Shown: piece after piece, positions 24,020 through 35,150 of the stretch
How positions within the stretch are numbered: the stretch's first letter is position 1
Layout: the number at the start of each line of letters is the position of its first letter
Assembly: GCA_043228905.1 (NCBI GenBank)
Contig: JBHGNT010000008.1
Location: 21,018,001 to 21,082,000 of the forward strand
Length of the DNA stretch: 64,000 nucleotides
Source of the DNA: Azolla caroliniana
Taxonomy: Eukaryota; Polypodiophyta
Direction: 5' to 3'
Notes under the pieces: model-generated
The model's input: only the letters and a program-made list of their open reading frames with translations
What the model was told of the DNA's origin: nothing
Database searches by the model: none
Position numbers and translations under genes: made by a program

Positions 24020-24753
24020 TATCATGAAGAATGTGCTTCACGATATAAAAATGAGATTAAATATTGGATTTAATAATATTTAAGAGACTTGAACCCGCAT
24101 CCTTATATACAAAGTACAATGTACATATCACTAGGCTAGGCTATTTATTTGTAAAACTTTATAAAAAAAGTGCTTCATGATAGAAGAATGAAGCTAGATA
24201 TTGTATTGAGTAAAACAAAGAGACTTGAACTCTCAACCTTGTATACCAAACACAAAGCATACACCACTAAGCTAGGCTAGTTATTTTTGAATGCATTTCC
24301 ATCATTATACATATCCCATATCTATTTTCATACATAGCGATCATGGATCACATGCAATGCATGTGTGCCAAATGGCGATTATGCATTACATGTAACTCAT
24401 GCATTGCATGCATGCCATGCTCCCTTACATTACCATATGCATGGCAACACTTATATAAAGAGGGGCAAGGAAACAAGAGGGGATCAAGAGGAAGTGGGAG
24501 AAAAGAATTCAAGCAAGTATTGAAGATATCTTATTTGGTGAAGAGCCTCGCGTTTCAAAGTGAAAGTTGTGGGTTCAAATCAAGGGTCAGTGTTGAAAAG
24601 ATTCATCTTGCGATCAAGGATTGTAAAGTTGGTAAAATATTATATTTTTAATATACATCATGTTTATATCATATACTCTTGTTTCTAGAATCATACTTTG
24701 TCTCAATCTTCTTTCTTGAATCATACATTGTCTCTATCTTTTATCTATGCTCG

Positions 24754-24784
<31 letters not shown>

Positions 24785-24920
24785 TTACTCGTAAGTCTTC
24801 TTCTTACTATCCTTAACCATTCTATCATCACCATACAAGACTTATTAAAAGTTAGTTTCTTCAAGTCCCCTTAACCTTAGTCCCTGTGACTTCACCGCAC
24901 GAACCACAACTACCCCGACA
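24020..24920 (+). repeat. 3' LTR of the Ty3/gypsy element
   Basis: 901 bp, co-linear with 18304-19231. It starts TATCATGAAG, so the terminal TG is mutated to TA, and ends CCCCGACA. Differences by eye are several percent plus a shorter CA run, indicating an old insertion. Confidence 0.82.
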
Positions 24921-24924
24921 CCGG

Positions 24925-25092
24925 GACCCACATTTTCTTAGAGAGATCGGAAGGCTACTCTCAAAAATTAACACAAAGGAATGTATAAGCAAGGCCTCGA
25001 AAAGGGCTATTGTTTCGTTTAGTATAGAATCATATATAAGTAGTCTTCAGAAAGGTTGACAAACAAATGATCTCCCTCAAGATAAAGGAAAT

Positions 25093-25146
<54 letters not shown>

Positions 25147-25147
25147 G
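24925..25147. other. flank of hydrolase A with AG microsatellite
   Basis: 24925-25066 continues the hydrolase A downstream flank and is matched at 31656-31795. An AG run follows at about 25095-25141. Confidence 0.55.
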
Positions 25148-27313
25148 TGTTGATCCAAATGACCACCCTCAAGTTAAGGATTGAGATGAACTCGAGTTCT
25201 AAACAACATACCATACCCACAACCATAGATTGACATATTCGCATTCGTGGGGCGGGCCCTACGAATGCATACGAATACATGTAAATGTTCTATCATTCTG
25301 TGATTGTATTTTGTCTTATCTCTTAGTGGAAATTTCTGTTCATTGTGGTTTTTCCCTGAAATTAGGGTTTTCCACGTAAATCGGGTGTTGTTTGTTTTTC
25401 GTTCATTTGTGCCTCTCTATATTTGTGGTTTGCGTCTGAGTGTAAAATCTAACAAACTGGTATTAGAGCAAGGTTCTAGATGGAAGGGGGTGTGAGTGGC
25501 TTTCCGGGGATGATTGTCCTAAACTCACAAAACTACTCAAACAAGAAGATAAAAATGGAAGATCTTCTGATAGTCAAAGATTTATATGAGCCTATAGAAA
25601 AGATGGATATATTAGTAGGGATAATAGGATCTGAGTGGAAAACTCTACATAGAAAGACAGTGGCAAATATAAGACAGTGTGTAGACATTAGCGTCCTACA
25701 ACATATAGTAAGTGATACCAATGCCTTCGAGTTATGGCATAAACTCTCTGCACTTTACGAAAGGAAAAATGCCCTAAATAAAACTTCTCTAATGAGGAAA
25801 ATAGTGAGAATAAAGTACGTTGATGGGGAGAGAATTGTAGAGCACATCAGTACTTTCATGGGACTGGTGAATCAGTTAGCATCAACGAAGTTCCCATTAG
25901 ATCATGCTAAGCAAGCCACACTATTACTATGTATTCTACCAGATAGTTAGGAAAACTTAACACTCAATAATTCATGTAAAGAAGACAACCTATCTTTACA
26001 AGTAGTAAAAACAATTATTTTAAATGAAGAGACAAGAAGAAAGGATCAAAGTGCTTGTCTCAATCGAATACTAATATGACCCAAGAACTTAGTAGAGGAA
26101 GAAGAGAACAAAGAAGTCGAGAAAATGGAGATAGGTTTTATGCAAGGTCAAAATCTAGAGGAAGACATATATGCTTCTATTGTGGGAAGCCTTGTTACTT
26201 CCAAAAGAATTGTCGACACCTTAGAAAGGGCAAAGGCATGGCTGATGAGGTCGAACCCAGAAAAATTTCTGATGATAAAAACACCTCAACCATTGCAACT
26301 AGTGAGGAAGAGATGTTATTTATTTGTGAACAAGTTAGTGTGAATCTTGCAAATGCTCAGTGTGCATGGGTAGTGGATTCCGGTGCATCATTCCACCTCT
26401 CCCAAAAGAGAATGTTTCTCATCTTACACAACCAGTGACTATGACTACGTAAGGATGGGAAATGACAGTGAATGCAAGATTGTGGGCATAGGGAATGTGT
26501 GTTTGCTGACATCTACTGGCTGCAGGTTAATGTTGAAGGATGTACGCCATGTTCCGGATGATAGATTGAATCTAATATCGGCTTGACGGCTAGATGACGA
26601 AGGCTACAATGGTGGTTTTAGAAATGGTACATGGAAGTTCTGTAAAGGGAGTCTGATTGTGGCTTGAGCTCAAAAACAGAACACGTTGTATGTAATGCAT
26701 GCAAAATTGTGCCGAGATGAAGCAAATGTAGTGGATGAATCAGATGGTTAGTTCTGGCATAAAAGGCTCGGGCACATGAGCGAAAGGGGAATGCATATTC
26801 TTGCTAAACAAGATTTTCTACCAGAGGTGAATGGAATACACCTTGAAAGGTGTGAGGACTGCTTGGTTGGAAAGCAAAATAGAACAACCTTTCACTCTAG
26901 GCCTCCGATGAGAAGAGAGCATGCTTTAGAACTGATTCACACAGATGTGTGTTATGTGGATGCTCCATCACACCGTGGTGGACAATACTTCGTCACATTT
27001 ATTGATGAATTCAGAAGAAAGGTGTGTGCTTTTGTGCTGGAGTCTAAAGACCAAGTGTTGTTGGTCTTTAAAGAGTTTCATGCAAGGGCAGAAAGAGAAT
27101 CTGGATAGAAGTTGAAAGTTGTCCGGACAGATAATGGTGGTGAGTATAGAGGGCAATTTGAGATGTATTGCAAGACTCAAGGCATCAAACTTGAGTATAC
27201 GGTGCCGAAGACACCTGACCTGAATGGTCTAGCAGAGAGAATGAGAGAATGAATTAGACCATAATGGAAAGGGGAAGAAGCATGTTGGCGCATGCAAAAT
27301 TGCCAAAGTCATA
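25148..27313 (+). mobile_element. truncated Ty1/copia element I
   Basis: Putative 5' LTR 25148-25454 (TGTTGATCC...TCTAACA; its left edge is uncertain). Primer site TGGTATTAGAGCA at 25458-25470 (initiator tRNA-Met type, one mismatch). Gag starts at 25480 and a stop at 25948-25950 replaces a Trp. The knuckle is CFYCGKPCYFQKNC, where the His position is Tyr. Then protease WVVDSGASFHLS, the GAG-pre-integrase HKRLGHMSERGM, and integrase with [17 protein letters not shown] and the GLAERM glutamate block. It stops abruptly at about 27313, where an inverted copia fragment begins. No RT, RNase H or 3' LTR. Nonfunctional. Confidence 0.82.
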
Positions 27314-28126
27314 GGTTCAAGAAAAGGCAACTCATCAAATTTGACAATTCGATTATAAAAGAAGGTGTTCTTGGTTGGGTCGAATAAACGGTAACCTTTG
27401 TGGCCGTTTGCATCTTCGTATCCAACAAAAATTGCTTTTCTCACTCTTTGTTCTAACTTAGATTGTTTCTCAATAGGAATGAAGGCGTATGCAAGGCAAC
27501 CAAAAAATTTAAAATCTTGTTATGAACCGAAGTGTTTGATGATTGTTACGATTTTGGAGATAACATGTTGTTGCAACAACTTCTTCCCAAAAGTGTGGGC
27601 AAAAGTGATGTTAGGCTCAACATGCTCTGGGCCGAATTAAGGAGTGTTCAATTCTTTCGTTCGGCTAGAACATTTTGTTGTGGTGTCGAAGGAACATAAA
27701 TTTGTTGTAAAATTCTATGGTCTTTACAAAATTTTGTAAACTTGTTAGATGTATATTCTCCTCCTTTGTTAGATTGTAGACATTTCAATTGTAGATTTAG
27801 TTTCTTTTCTGTTAGTGATTTATAGTTGTAAAAGCAGTGAAAGCTTGGTCTTTGCTTTTGAGGAATGTTTAGTATCGTAAACCTTGTATAATCATCGATG
27901 AAACTAAAGAAATATTTTGATTTTAAAATTGATTTAGTTGGGAATAGACCACATATGTCACTATGGACGAGTGCAAGAGGTCGACTTCTTCGTGTATTAC
28001 TTGTAGGAAATTTTGATGATGCCATTTTGTCAAACAAGCACATGTCACATAAGTCAATTTTGCAAAACATATCCTTTGGGACTCCTTCAGCGAGATTGTG
28101 AGTTTAGAGTGTTTACATAACAACAA
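27314..28126 (-). pseudogene. Ty1/copia element II integrase fragment
   Basis: Minus-strand reading gives ALVHSDICGLFPT, FSFIDDYTRF, QSNKGGEYTSNKF (first D of the second motif replaced) and QQNVLAERKN, the copia integrase core. The downstream segment is AIFVGYEDANGHKGYRLFDP. Frameshifted; no LTR, RT or primer site. It faces element I head to head. 28127-28365 is unassigned. Confidence 0.78.
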
Positions 28127-28365
28127 GGTGTGGATGTCTGAATCGGTAGTGCCAAAGTAAGCTCAGTTCCTGTTGTCTTTTGTTTCGGTTATGTGAACTT
28201 TGATTTTTGATTGGGTTGTTGGATGTACACTAATTGGATATAATCCTCCTCGTGTTTTGCAGGAAGTTCGTATTGTTAGACCATTTGGTAGAAGATGACA
28301 AATCACAGCTTGGTTATGATGGAACTCGATGATGGTTCCATTCGAAGTTGCTTAACTTATTCGAA

Positions 28366-30577
28366 GAGTGTTTTCTTGCAAGCATATTTGAACTTTGGTC
28401 TTGCCATGGCTCATGTGGAGCTTCTTTGTTGGAAAATTGTTCTCTTTCTTTTTATTTTAGGCCATTAGCCTATTAGAACTACTTACTACTATTCATAAAA
28501 AACACACTGATGTTGTCTTATAGGTTGATATTCATATCTAGTGTTATCTTGATAAAACAATTGGGGATGTGGACTAATGGAACCTTAGATCTAACCATCC
28601 AATTGGGTGCATTCTATATGGTAGCCCTTTTATATTGCTCCTCTCCTGCCATAAAAATTATTGGCCGAAGTGGAATAAGATTGTTTTGATGTAGAACTTG
28701 AAGTGTGTTCATTCTAGCAACATTTGCGAGAGACCATGGAATAATACGAAGCGAACCCTATGTTGTGCGTTTCTTTCCGTATACGAAAGTTGGCATGGAT
28801 TTTAGTGTGAGGCTATCATTTTGAGGCATTTCTCAGTGTCACTGAAGCTATGCTTGAAAACAGACATGAATGGTGAGCAATTCTTGCTTTGAAGTATGTA
28901 GATTTTCCCAACAAAAAAGCTTTTTAGTCATTTGGCGACATTTAAAAGCCTTAATACAGCGTTATCTGCTCTTTTTGAGAGCACAATGTTAGATCTGCAT
29001 GTGTTATCTTCCTATAATCTTTGGTTTTTTTTTACATTGCCACTCTATTTACAACTTTAGTCATTTCTTTATGTCAAGTCTCCTACAAGTGGCTGAGCAG
29101 AAAATTTTCAATATCTTCCAATGAAGCCAAAAGGTATGCGTTTCTGTGTTTTAAGTTGACGTACTTATATAGGAAGTTTTTCTACATAAGTTTTGTGTTT
29201 TTGAAGCATTTGAGCTTTTACATGATTCCATAATAACTGTTAGAGATACACAGATTGCTTCAAATCATCGTAGATCAACATGGGAGCAGGATAGAAGTTA
29301 TCTATGTGGTTTCCGGATGGTTGAAGACAAATCAACAATATTACTCTGTAAAGCTCGTGGCAAAGTCAAAACTGCAAGGTGCAAACTATCTCATGCTATA
29401 AGTTCTTCCCAATATAATTAACATAACTGGGTCATGCTGACATCCTGCTAATCTTGTTATTTTACCAGAGGCTACAAATGTGCTTGATGGTCATGTTTCT
29501 GTTCATGTCTATAGTATCCAACCTTCCATTCCAACAGATTCTGCTGAGCTTTGGGCAGCGGAATATACTCAATCACATGAACTATTTAATCAGGATCCTG
29601 AGCTCAATAATTGCCTCAGAGATAACCGGTAGGCTCTTGTAGATATAAGGTTATCACTAACATGCCACATATTCAAAAGGGAAAATTACAGCAAAAATGG
29701 CCCGAATGTTTTAAGAAATTTATTAGAATAATGCGGAGGTTTCAAAATCTTACCAGTATGTCTCTCTGTAGCACAACTTTTTGCTACACAGGAATATTCT
29801 TGTAAATTTTGAAAACATTGGAGTGTTGTGATAAATAAGGTTTTTTTGTCCGCTCTATTCACAAGTACACTATTGCGTTGAAAAATATACCATAACATTT
29901 TTATTTGACAACTTGGTTATGATGAGCATACCATTACATTCAACAGTATACCATTCGAAAGTATTCCATAACATGGTTGTCGCAAGTAATACCATAACAT
30001 TCAATAGTTGAAACCTTGCTGAGTGTTATTATGCAGGTTTAGTGCTGTTACATGTACATCTATCGCGCGCAAGCAGCCCAGAAGTTCTGATGCTAGACAG
30101 AAAGATGTACCCAAATTGTCTGCTAAATCAAGCACTTTATCTAAATGTTTGGAAAATCAAGATGAGAAACCTACTACTTTAGGCATATCTAAACCTCTTG
30201 ATAAGCAAGACAATTTGAAGTTCATGGAAAACCACATTTCCAAGCCAACTTTACATGAAGAAAATGATTCTAAAGCTCCAGAAACTGATGCTTTGGTGCA
30301 TGACGGTTCTAGTATAAATTTAACTGGAAGCAAGGAAACAAGCAAGAAAAAAGTAGAAGGCAATGGTCTTGCAAATTTATGGGGCCGTGCATCAGTGAAA
30401 CCGAAACCAATTTCAGGTGAAGATGACATAGACTCATCTATCAAGATTGAAGTATCCACTCCTGGTAACAAATTTGTTAATAGCACTACTTGTTTAAAAG
30501 TTCTTTTGCAGTCCACAACTTGCTTTTATATAGCATAAAGCTCCGAAATATCCCTGAGTTTTTCTTTACTTCTTTAA
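28366..30577 (+). pseudogene. partial duplicate of POLD3 (exons 2-5)
   Basis: Near-identical copy of 5277-7488: about 30 differences by eye over 2.2 kb, roughly 98.7 percent. It covers part of intron 1 through the start of intron 5. Exon 1, exons 6-8 and the promoter are missing. The exon 2 acceptor is changed from CAG|G to CAA|G (29075-29078), moving the AG by one base so that splicing there would shift the frame. Exon 5 keeps its donor at about 30465. The right end joins hydrolase sequence at about 30577. Not functional as a polymerase subunit. Confidence 0.9.
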
Positions 30578-30604
30578 ATACATTTTGACTTATTTAAACT
30601 ACAG

Positions 30605-30824
30605 TGTGGGTTGGTCTCCATTGAGGTCGTGCCGCCTGCATCAGTTGAATTTCAGCTGCGAGATGGAGCATACACGATTATACAAGATGCAGACCACTTA
30701 AGCATTTGCAAGCCATCGAGTAGGACTGCACTGACTTACAGGCTACTACATGAATTCGTAGAGAGTGTTAAGAAGCGACAGGTGAGGACAAGTATATATA
30801 TTGAACCTGGCTACACAAACAATA

Positions 30825-30887
<63 letters not shown>

Positions 30888-31111
30888 CTTGTCATTATTA
30901 CTACTACACAAGCCATATATACTAGTAACTACCTGATTTGCACTCATGGTGTTTTGGTGATTATATTTATACCAATTTATTTGTACAGGAAACCTACAAG
31001 CCCAAGCACGATGATACAGTTCGTGACATCCTGAAACTGCTTGACAGTGACATTGCTGATGATATTTACTTTGCATTGCGGTTCATTGACAACATGATTG
31101 ACCCGATATAG
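30605..31111 (+). pseudogene. SERAC1-type hydrolase remnant C (last two exons)
   Basis: Exon 3 equivalent 30605-30781 and exon 4 equivalent 30989-31111 are both open with intact splice sites. The histidine motif DHLSICKPSS and the C-terminus ALRFIDNMIDPI are present. The exons holding the oxyanion strand and GHSLGG are absent; the sequence upstream is POLD3. Exon 3 differs from hydrolase A by about 5 percent, so this copy is older than the adjoining POLD3 duplicate. The intron holds a CT/TA microsatellite (about 30826-30886). Confidence 0.85.
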
Positions 31112-31807
31112 TTACGAGCCTTGGTATTTGGAGATCAAATGCTTGTCTATGAAGGAAGATTTATAATTAATTTACATCGCATTCGTGATTTACCACCTTA
31201 GAAAATCGTGTTTAATAACGTCTCACTTTACCATGCAAAGTTGTTACAAATAAGTTCTTTCCATGGATTAGTATCTCATCCATTCTATTACATTACATCT
31301 TCACCTTTATGTTTTCAACGGTTAAATGTACACACCTTAATCTACGGTTGTAATAATTCCCTTTCAATTGCGAGTATCTTGACATCTATTCTATTCCTTT
31401 ATACCTTCTTCATCTTTATGTTTTCAACGTTGATATGCACAAGATGTTAAATTCTCTGTGACCATAAACTTGTTGGAGGTCACACAACATTATCCGTATG
31501 TATATGGGATACAATTTCATCAACATATAAAACATTGGAAGTATTGTTAATTTAGGTTCTAGGAGCTACATAAATTTGGTCATATATTAATAAGCTAAAG
31601 GAAACCGTCAATTTCATGCAAAATATGCATTCACAATTTGCTTTCAAACCACAACATTCCCACATTTTCTTTGAGAGATCGGAAAGCGACTCTGAAAAAA
31701 TTACACAAAGGAATGCATAAGCATTGCCTCGAAAAGGGCCATTGTATCGTTTAGTATAGAATAATATATAAATGTCTTCACAAAGGTTGACATACATATG
31801 CATATTG

Positions 31808-31849
<42 letters not shown>

Positions 31850-32574
31850 ATCGTAGTACAGTTCGTATACTACGTGAAAAATGTATAAAATAAATAAATA
31901 CAAATGTAGTTTTCGTCATAATTTTTGGGCCAACAAAGAACTAGAACCCAAGGCGGCATCCTAAGGAAGACTTGTTTAACCAATTGGGTATGTATGTCAA
32001 ATGATTGGATTATTGTTTCCTTCATAGAGGCTATGATATAGTCTACAAATTACCCGATGACTTTTATAGAATACTGAGCCATTTTATTTGATCATTGTTA
32101 TTGATTCTATTTTCTTTTGACTTTTAATGCAAGTGAGCAAGCACGCACCGTTTATACTTAGTTCTCTCTTCTTTCTTTCTTCACTCTCTCCCGTGACACA
32201 TAACCCCACCATACAAGAAAAGGAATTAATCATCAACTTTCTCATATTTGGACTTTAAGCAAGCATCAAGGTGTAATCACGTGTTGTGAGTGTGTCAGTA
32301 TTATAAAAAGGGAATCGTGTGCGATGATTATAATTAGCGAGGCTGAAAGTCAAGAGAAGGTTAAACGGGAATTTAATATTAAAGCCACATAGATTACATG
32401 TCCACTCTGTAATTTCGTGGACTGTTGGAGGCATTCAAGCGATTGATCATGCGATTTTATTGAACATTCGAAATCATGGTGGGCTCTTTAGCACATGAAT
32501 TACACATACGAAAATATTGACATGAGAGACGCACACACTACATGGCGTGCAAACGAAAGCTTTTAGTCGCTTGA
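31112..32574. other. flank of remnant C with CA microsatellite and a tRNA-like stretch
   Basis: 31225-31445 repeats the two-unit block seen after hydrolase A. CA run at 31812-31846. At 31925-31995 the minus strand has ACCCAATTGGTTAAAC and GGGTTCTAGTTC at tRNA-like spacing, possibly a SINE or LTR fragment. Nothing else recognised. Confidence 0.4.
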
Positions 32575-33519
32575 TCATATTTTCCATTCCAGTTTTCTTG
32601 TAATATGCGTCGCTGCATCCTTAATGCCTTCATGAGTTTTATTCGGGTTCTGTGGAGCAATTTCGAGCCCTGCAAGTTTTAGAATGGCCTCCTTTATCCG
32701 CGGCATGTCCTTCGCAATCCTCAACAATTTCTCCCGGCTCTCTGAATCATCGACGACTAGGATGCGGAGGCAATGTATCGTCGCGCTCGTGTAAGATGTT
32801 AGGTAATCTTTCGGAAAAGGGTCGGAATATTTGCTCAACAGGTTCTGGATTAGTATTCCTACTGCCCCCCGGTCCCGTGCTTGTATCACCGCATCCATCC
32901 GTCCCATGCCATTCTCCTCGTCATACAGAACTTTCTCAAGTGCCCAGGATGCTTCCGGATTGTATTTCTCTTCAGCGATCATATCCACCAGTTGAGGTAT
33001 CACTCCTGATTTAATAAGCTCGTCTGCTATGATTCCGGGGTCCTCCTGGGTTTACATCCAAGTATGTAATATATACATTAGCTCGATTAACTGGAAATAC
33101 AGTTTTTATATTCCCGCAAAAGAAGAAACTAAACAATCCATGAAGATTCATGTGGTTTTGGAGCAAGATTCCCCTGGATGATCAAATAATGCCGTTTTGC
33201 ACAGATAAACTTGAGTCATGACCAGTGAAATAACGAAAATGGTAGGCACCACAAACACCCACACTAGGATAGCCCTAACAAATCGAATTAGATTCCTCCT
33301 CCTGTGTCACTACTCTATGACAAACCCCAATATGATGATCTAAAGCATGTCTGAGGTCTATAAGCTAAGACAACTCCAAATTCTCTGCTGTGCAGAGAAA
33401 GAAGCGACAAGGAAGACAAACATTTCTCTGGGAAAACCTAAAGAATTGACACAGACAGGTGCTAGTATTACCTTATTATCACCAGATGAAGCAGAGCCTG
33501 GTTCACGAGAGTAACTCAT
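32575..33519 (-). CDS. ARM-like helical repeat protein, single-module form (copy 3)
   Basis: Two exons: 33519-33472 (MSYSREPGSASSGDNK, donor GTAATA) and 33045-32575 (157 codons with the stop), phase 0; 172 residues. Landmarks: IKSGVIPQLVDMIAEEKYN, SWALEKVLYDEENGM, AVIQARDRGAVGILI, TIHCLRILVVDDSE, and a terminal IKDAATHITRKLEWKI. It matches each half of the two-module copy 2 and the divergent copy 1. An alternative in-frame Met lies 12 codons upstream (33555). Armadillo-like helices of the SERAC1 N-terminal type; no catalytic motif. Head to head with hydrolase B, with 5.3 kb of repeats between. No damage seen. Intron: 33046-33471. Confidence 0.72.
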
Positions 33520-34565
33520 TGCGCCTGGTTCTATGTGTATTTGCAGTTCTCTCAACTAATTTATATGCGCGGCTTTCCGAATGAGTCAAAGAAAAGAAGC
33601 TTTGAAAGCGACGTCTTCAATTTGACACGGAAAATAATTGAATGCAATATTGATTGATAATCTAACCGTAGACTTTACAAATTTTATGTAATAATAGTTT
33701 ATTTCCTATTGACGGATAGATCCTGCCCTTGAGAACCCCACCTAACATGCCCACACAACTTAAATTTCTAGAGCATTTACCAAACTCGCGAGGACCTAAC
33801 ATGGTTTTCTTTTATTTGTGGCCATGACTGAAACACAATGAATCATTTAAGAGAATATAATACATGCCCTGAGATTCCAAATGTCTTGCTTGGATCAACT
33901 AGATCTTGTTCGATACAACCGTAAACTATAATATGCAACGAAAGACTAAAATTGCACTATATTCGCGTATATTGCAGTTTATGTAAGACTTATTATCATT
34001 TATCCAAAAAAAATGTAAAGTAGGATATGATCCTTCCAAAAAATTAGATCAACACTACTCGAAAAACTCAACCCGACTTACTAGGCACCGTAACAGAAAC
34101 ACGACAACAATGACCTTTTATTGTTCAATACACCTTATACTAGTGAATGCATTGAGGTCTAGGCCATAAATATGTCCAAACAATTGCATATTGTTAAATT
34201 ATATTAAATTGTACTCTTCACTTGGTCGCATTGAATATATAACATGTAGAAGAATTGGTTTCTAACTCATTGTTCACATTGGTCTAATGAAATGCATGAT
34301 CAAGTGAATGGATTGATATGCATGCATTAGAATACCATAATCCTTTGGTAGCATCAAACTTTTATGAAATTTTACAAACCTTATGTGTTTAGTAGCAATA
34401 CAAAATTGGTTACTACACTATTCGCACGTATTTGAAGAAAGTTTGATGCTAGCTAGAGCGGTGGTTACATTACCAATTATGTGGGGCACTGAAGTATCAA
34501 CATTGATCAAGATACTTACAATGGGTGAAAACATCCATACCCACAACATGTGGGCAATAGTTGTT
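33520..34565. other. intergenic DNA upstream of ARM copy 3
   Basis: No gene recognised. The part from about 33940 is distantly repeated at 37180-37260 (shared AAGTAGGATRTGAT and TTCCAAAA). Confidence 0.4.
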
Positions 34566-35150
34566 ACATTGTCAATGATGGAAGTCCATTAATACTCCAA
34601 GACAATAGAGTTTAAATGTGGATTAAAAGCATTTAGGGTGAGGACAACATCCCCATTAGTCAAGATATTTGGAATGTAGGAATTGGGTATTCATATCCTA
34701 CATCTCTATTAGCCAAGATATTTGGAATGTAGCATTGGGTATTGATATCCCTACGTTGTGACATTGTCAATGATGGAAGTCCATTAATACTCCAAGACAA
34801 TAGAGTTTAAATGTTGATGAAAAGCATTTAGGGTGAGGACAACATCCCCATTAGTCAAGATATTTGGAATGTAGGAATTGGGTATTCATATCCTACATCC
34901 CCATTAGCCAAGATATTTGGAATGTAGCATTGGGTATTGATATCCCTACGTTATGACATTGTCAATGATGGAAGTCCATTAATACTCCAAGACAATAGAG
35001 TTTAGATGTTGATGAAAAGCATTTAGGGTGAGGACAACATCCCCATTAGTCAAGATATTTAGAATGTAGCATTGGGTATTCATATCCCTACGTTATGACA
35101 TTGTCAATGATGGAAGTCCACTAATACTCCATGATAATATAGTATAATAT
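34566..35150. repeat. 195-bp tandem repeat array
   Basis: ACATTGTCAATGATGGAAG recurs at 34566, 34761, 34956 and 35098. The first three intervals are 195, 195 and 142 bp; the short unit has lost one internal 53-bp sub-block. Each full unit carries the sub-repeat CCAAGATATTTGGAATGTAG or a variant twice. Diverged single units occur at about 35220-35310 and 37265-37400. Confidence 0.85.

Larger units (their letters stand above)
18304..24920 (+). mobile_element. decayed Ty3/gypsy LTR retrotransposon, tRNA-Trp primed
   Basis: 6.6-kb element with 5' LTR 18304-19231, primer site 19236-19253, gag-protease, RT-RNase H-integrase, polypurine tract and 3' LTR 24020-24920. The domain order PR-RT-RH-INT identifies Ty3/gypsy. 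CCGG flanks both ends (18300-18303, 24921-24924) as a short target duplication. The related segment at 31640-31690 reads straight across the site without the element, giving a natural empty allele. Several in-frame stops and frameshifts mean it cannot move on its own. Confidence 0.88.

Noticed and set aside
30768-31076. ORFs reading IYIYIY and RERERE peptides
   Set aside because: Translations of the CT/TA microsatellite in the intron of remnant C.
34566-35150. CRISPR-like regular repeat spacing
   Set aside because: The whole 195-bp unit repeats, there are no unique spacers, and the DNA is eukaryotic.
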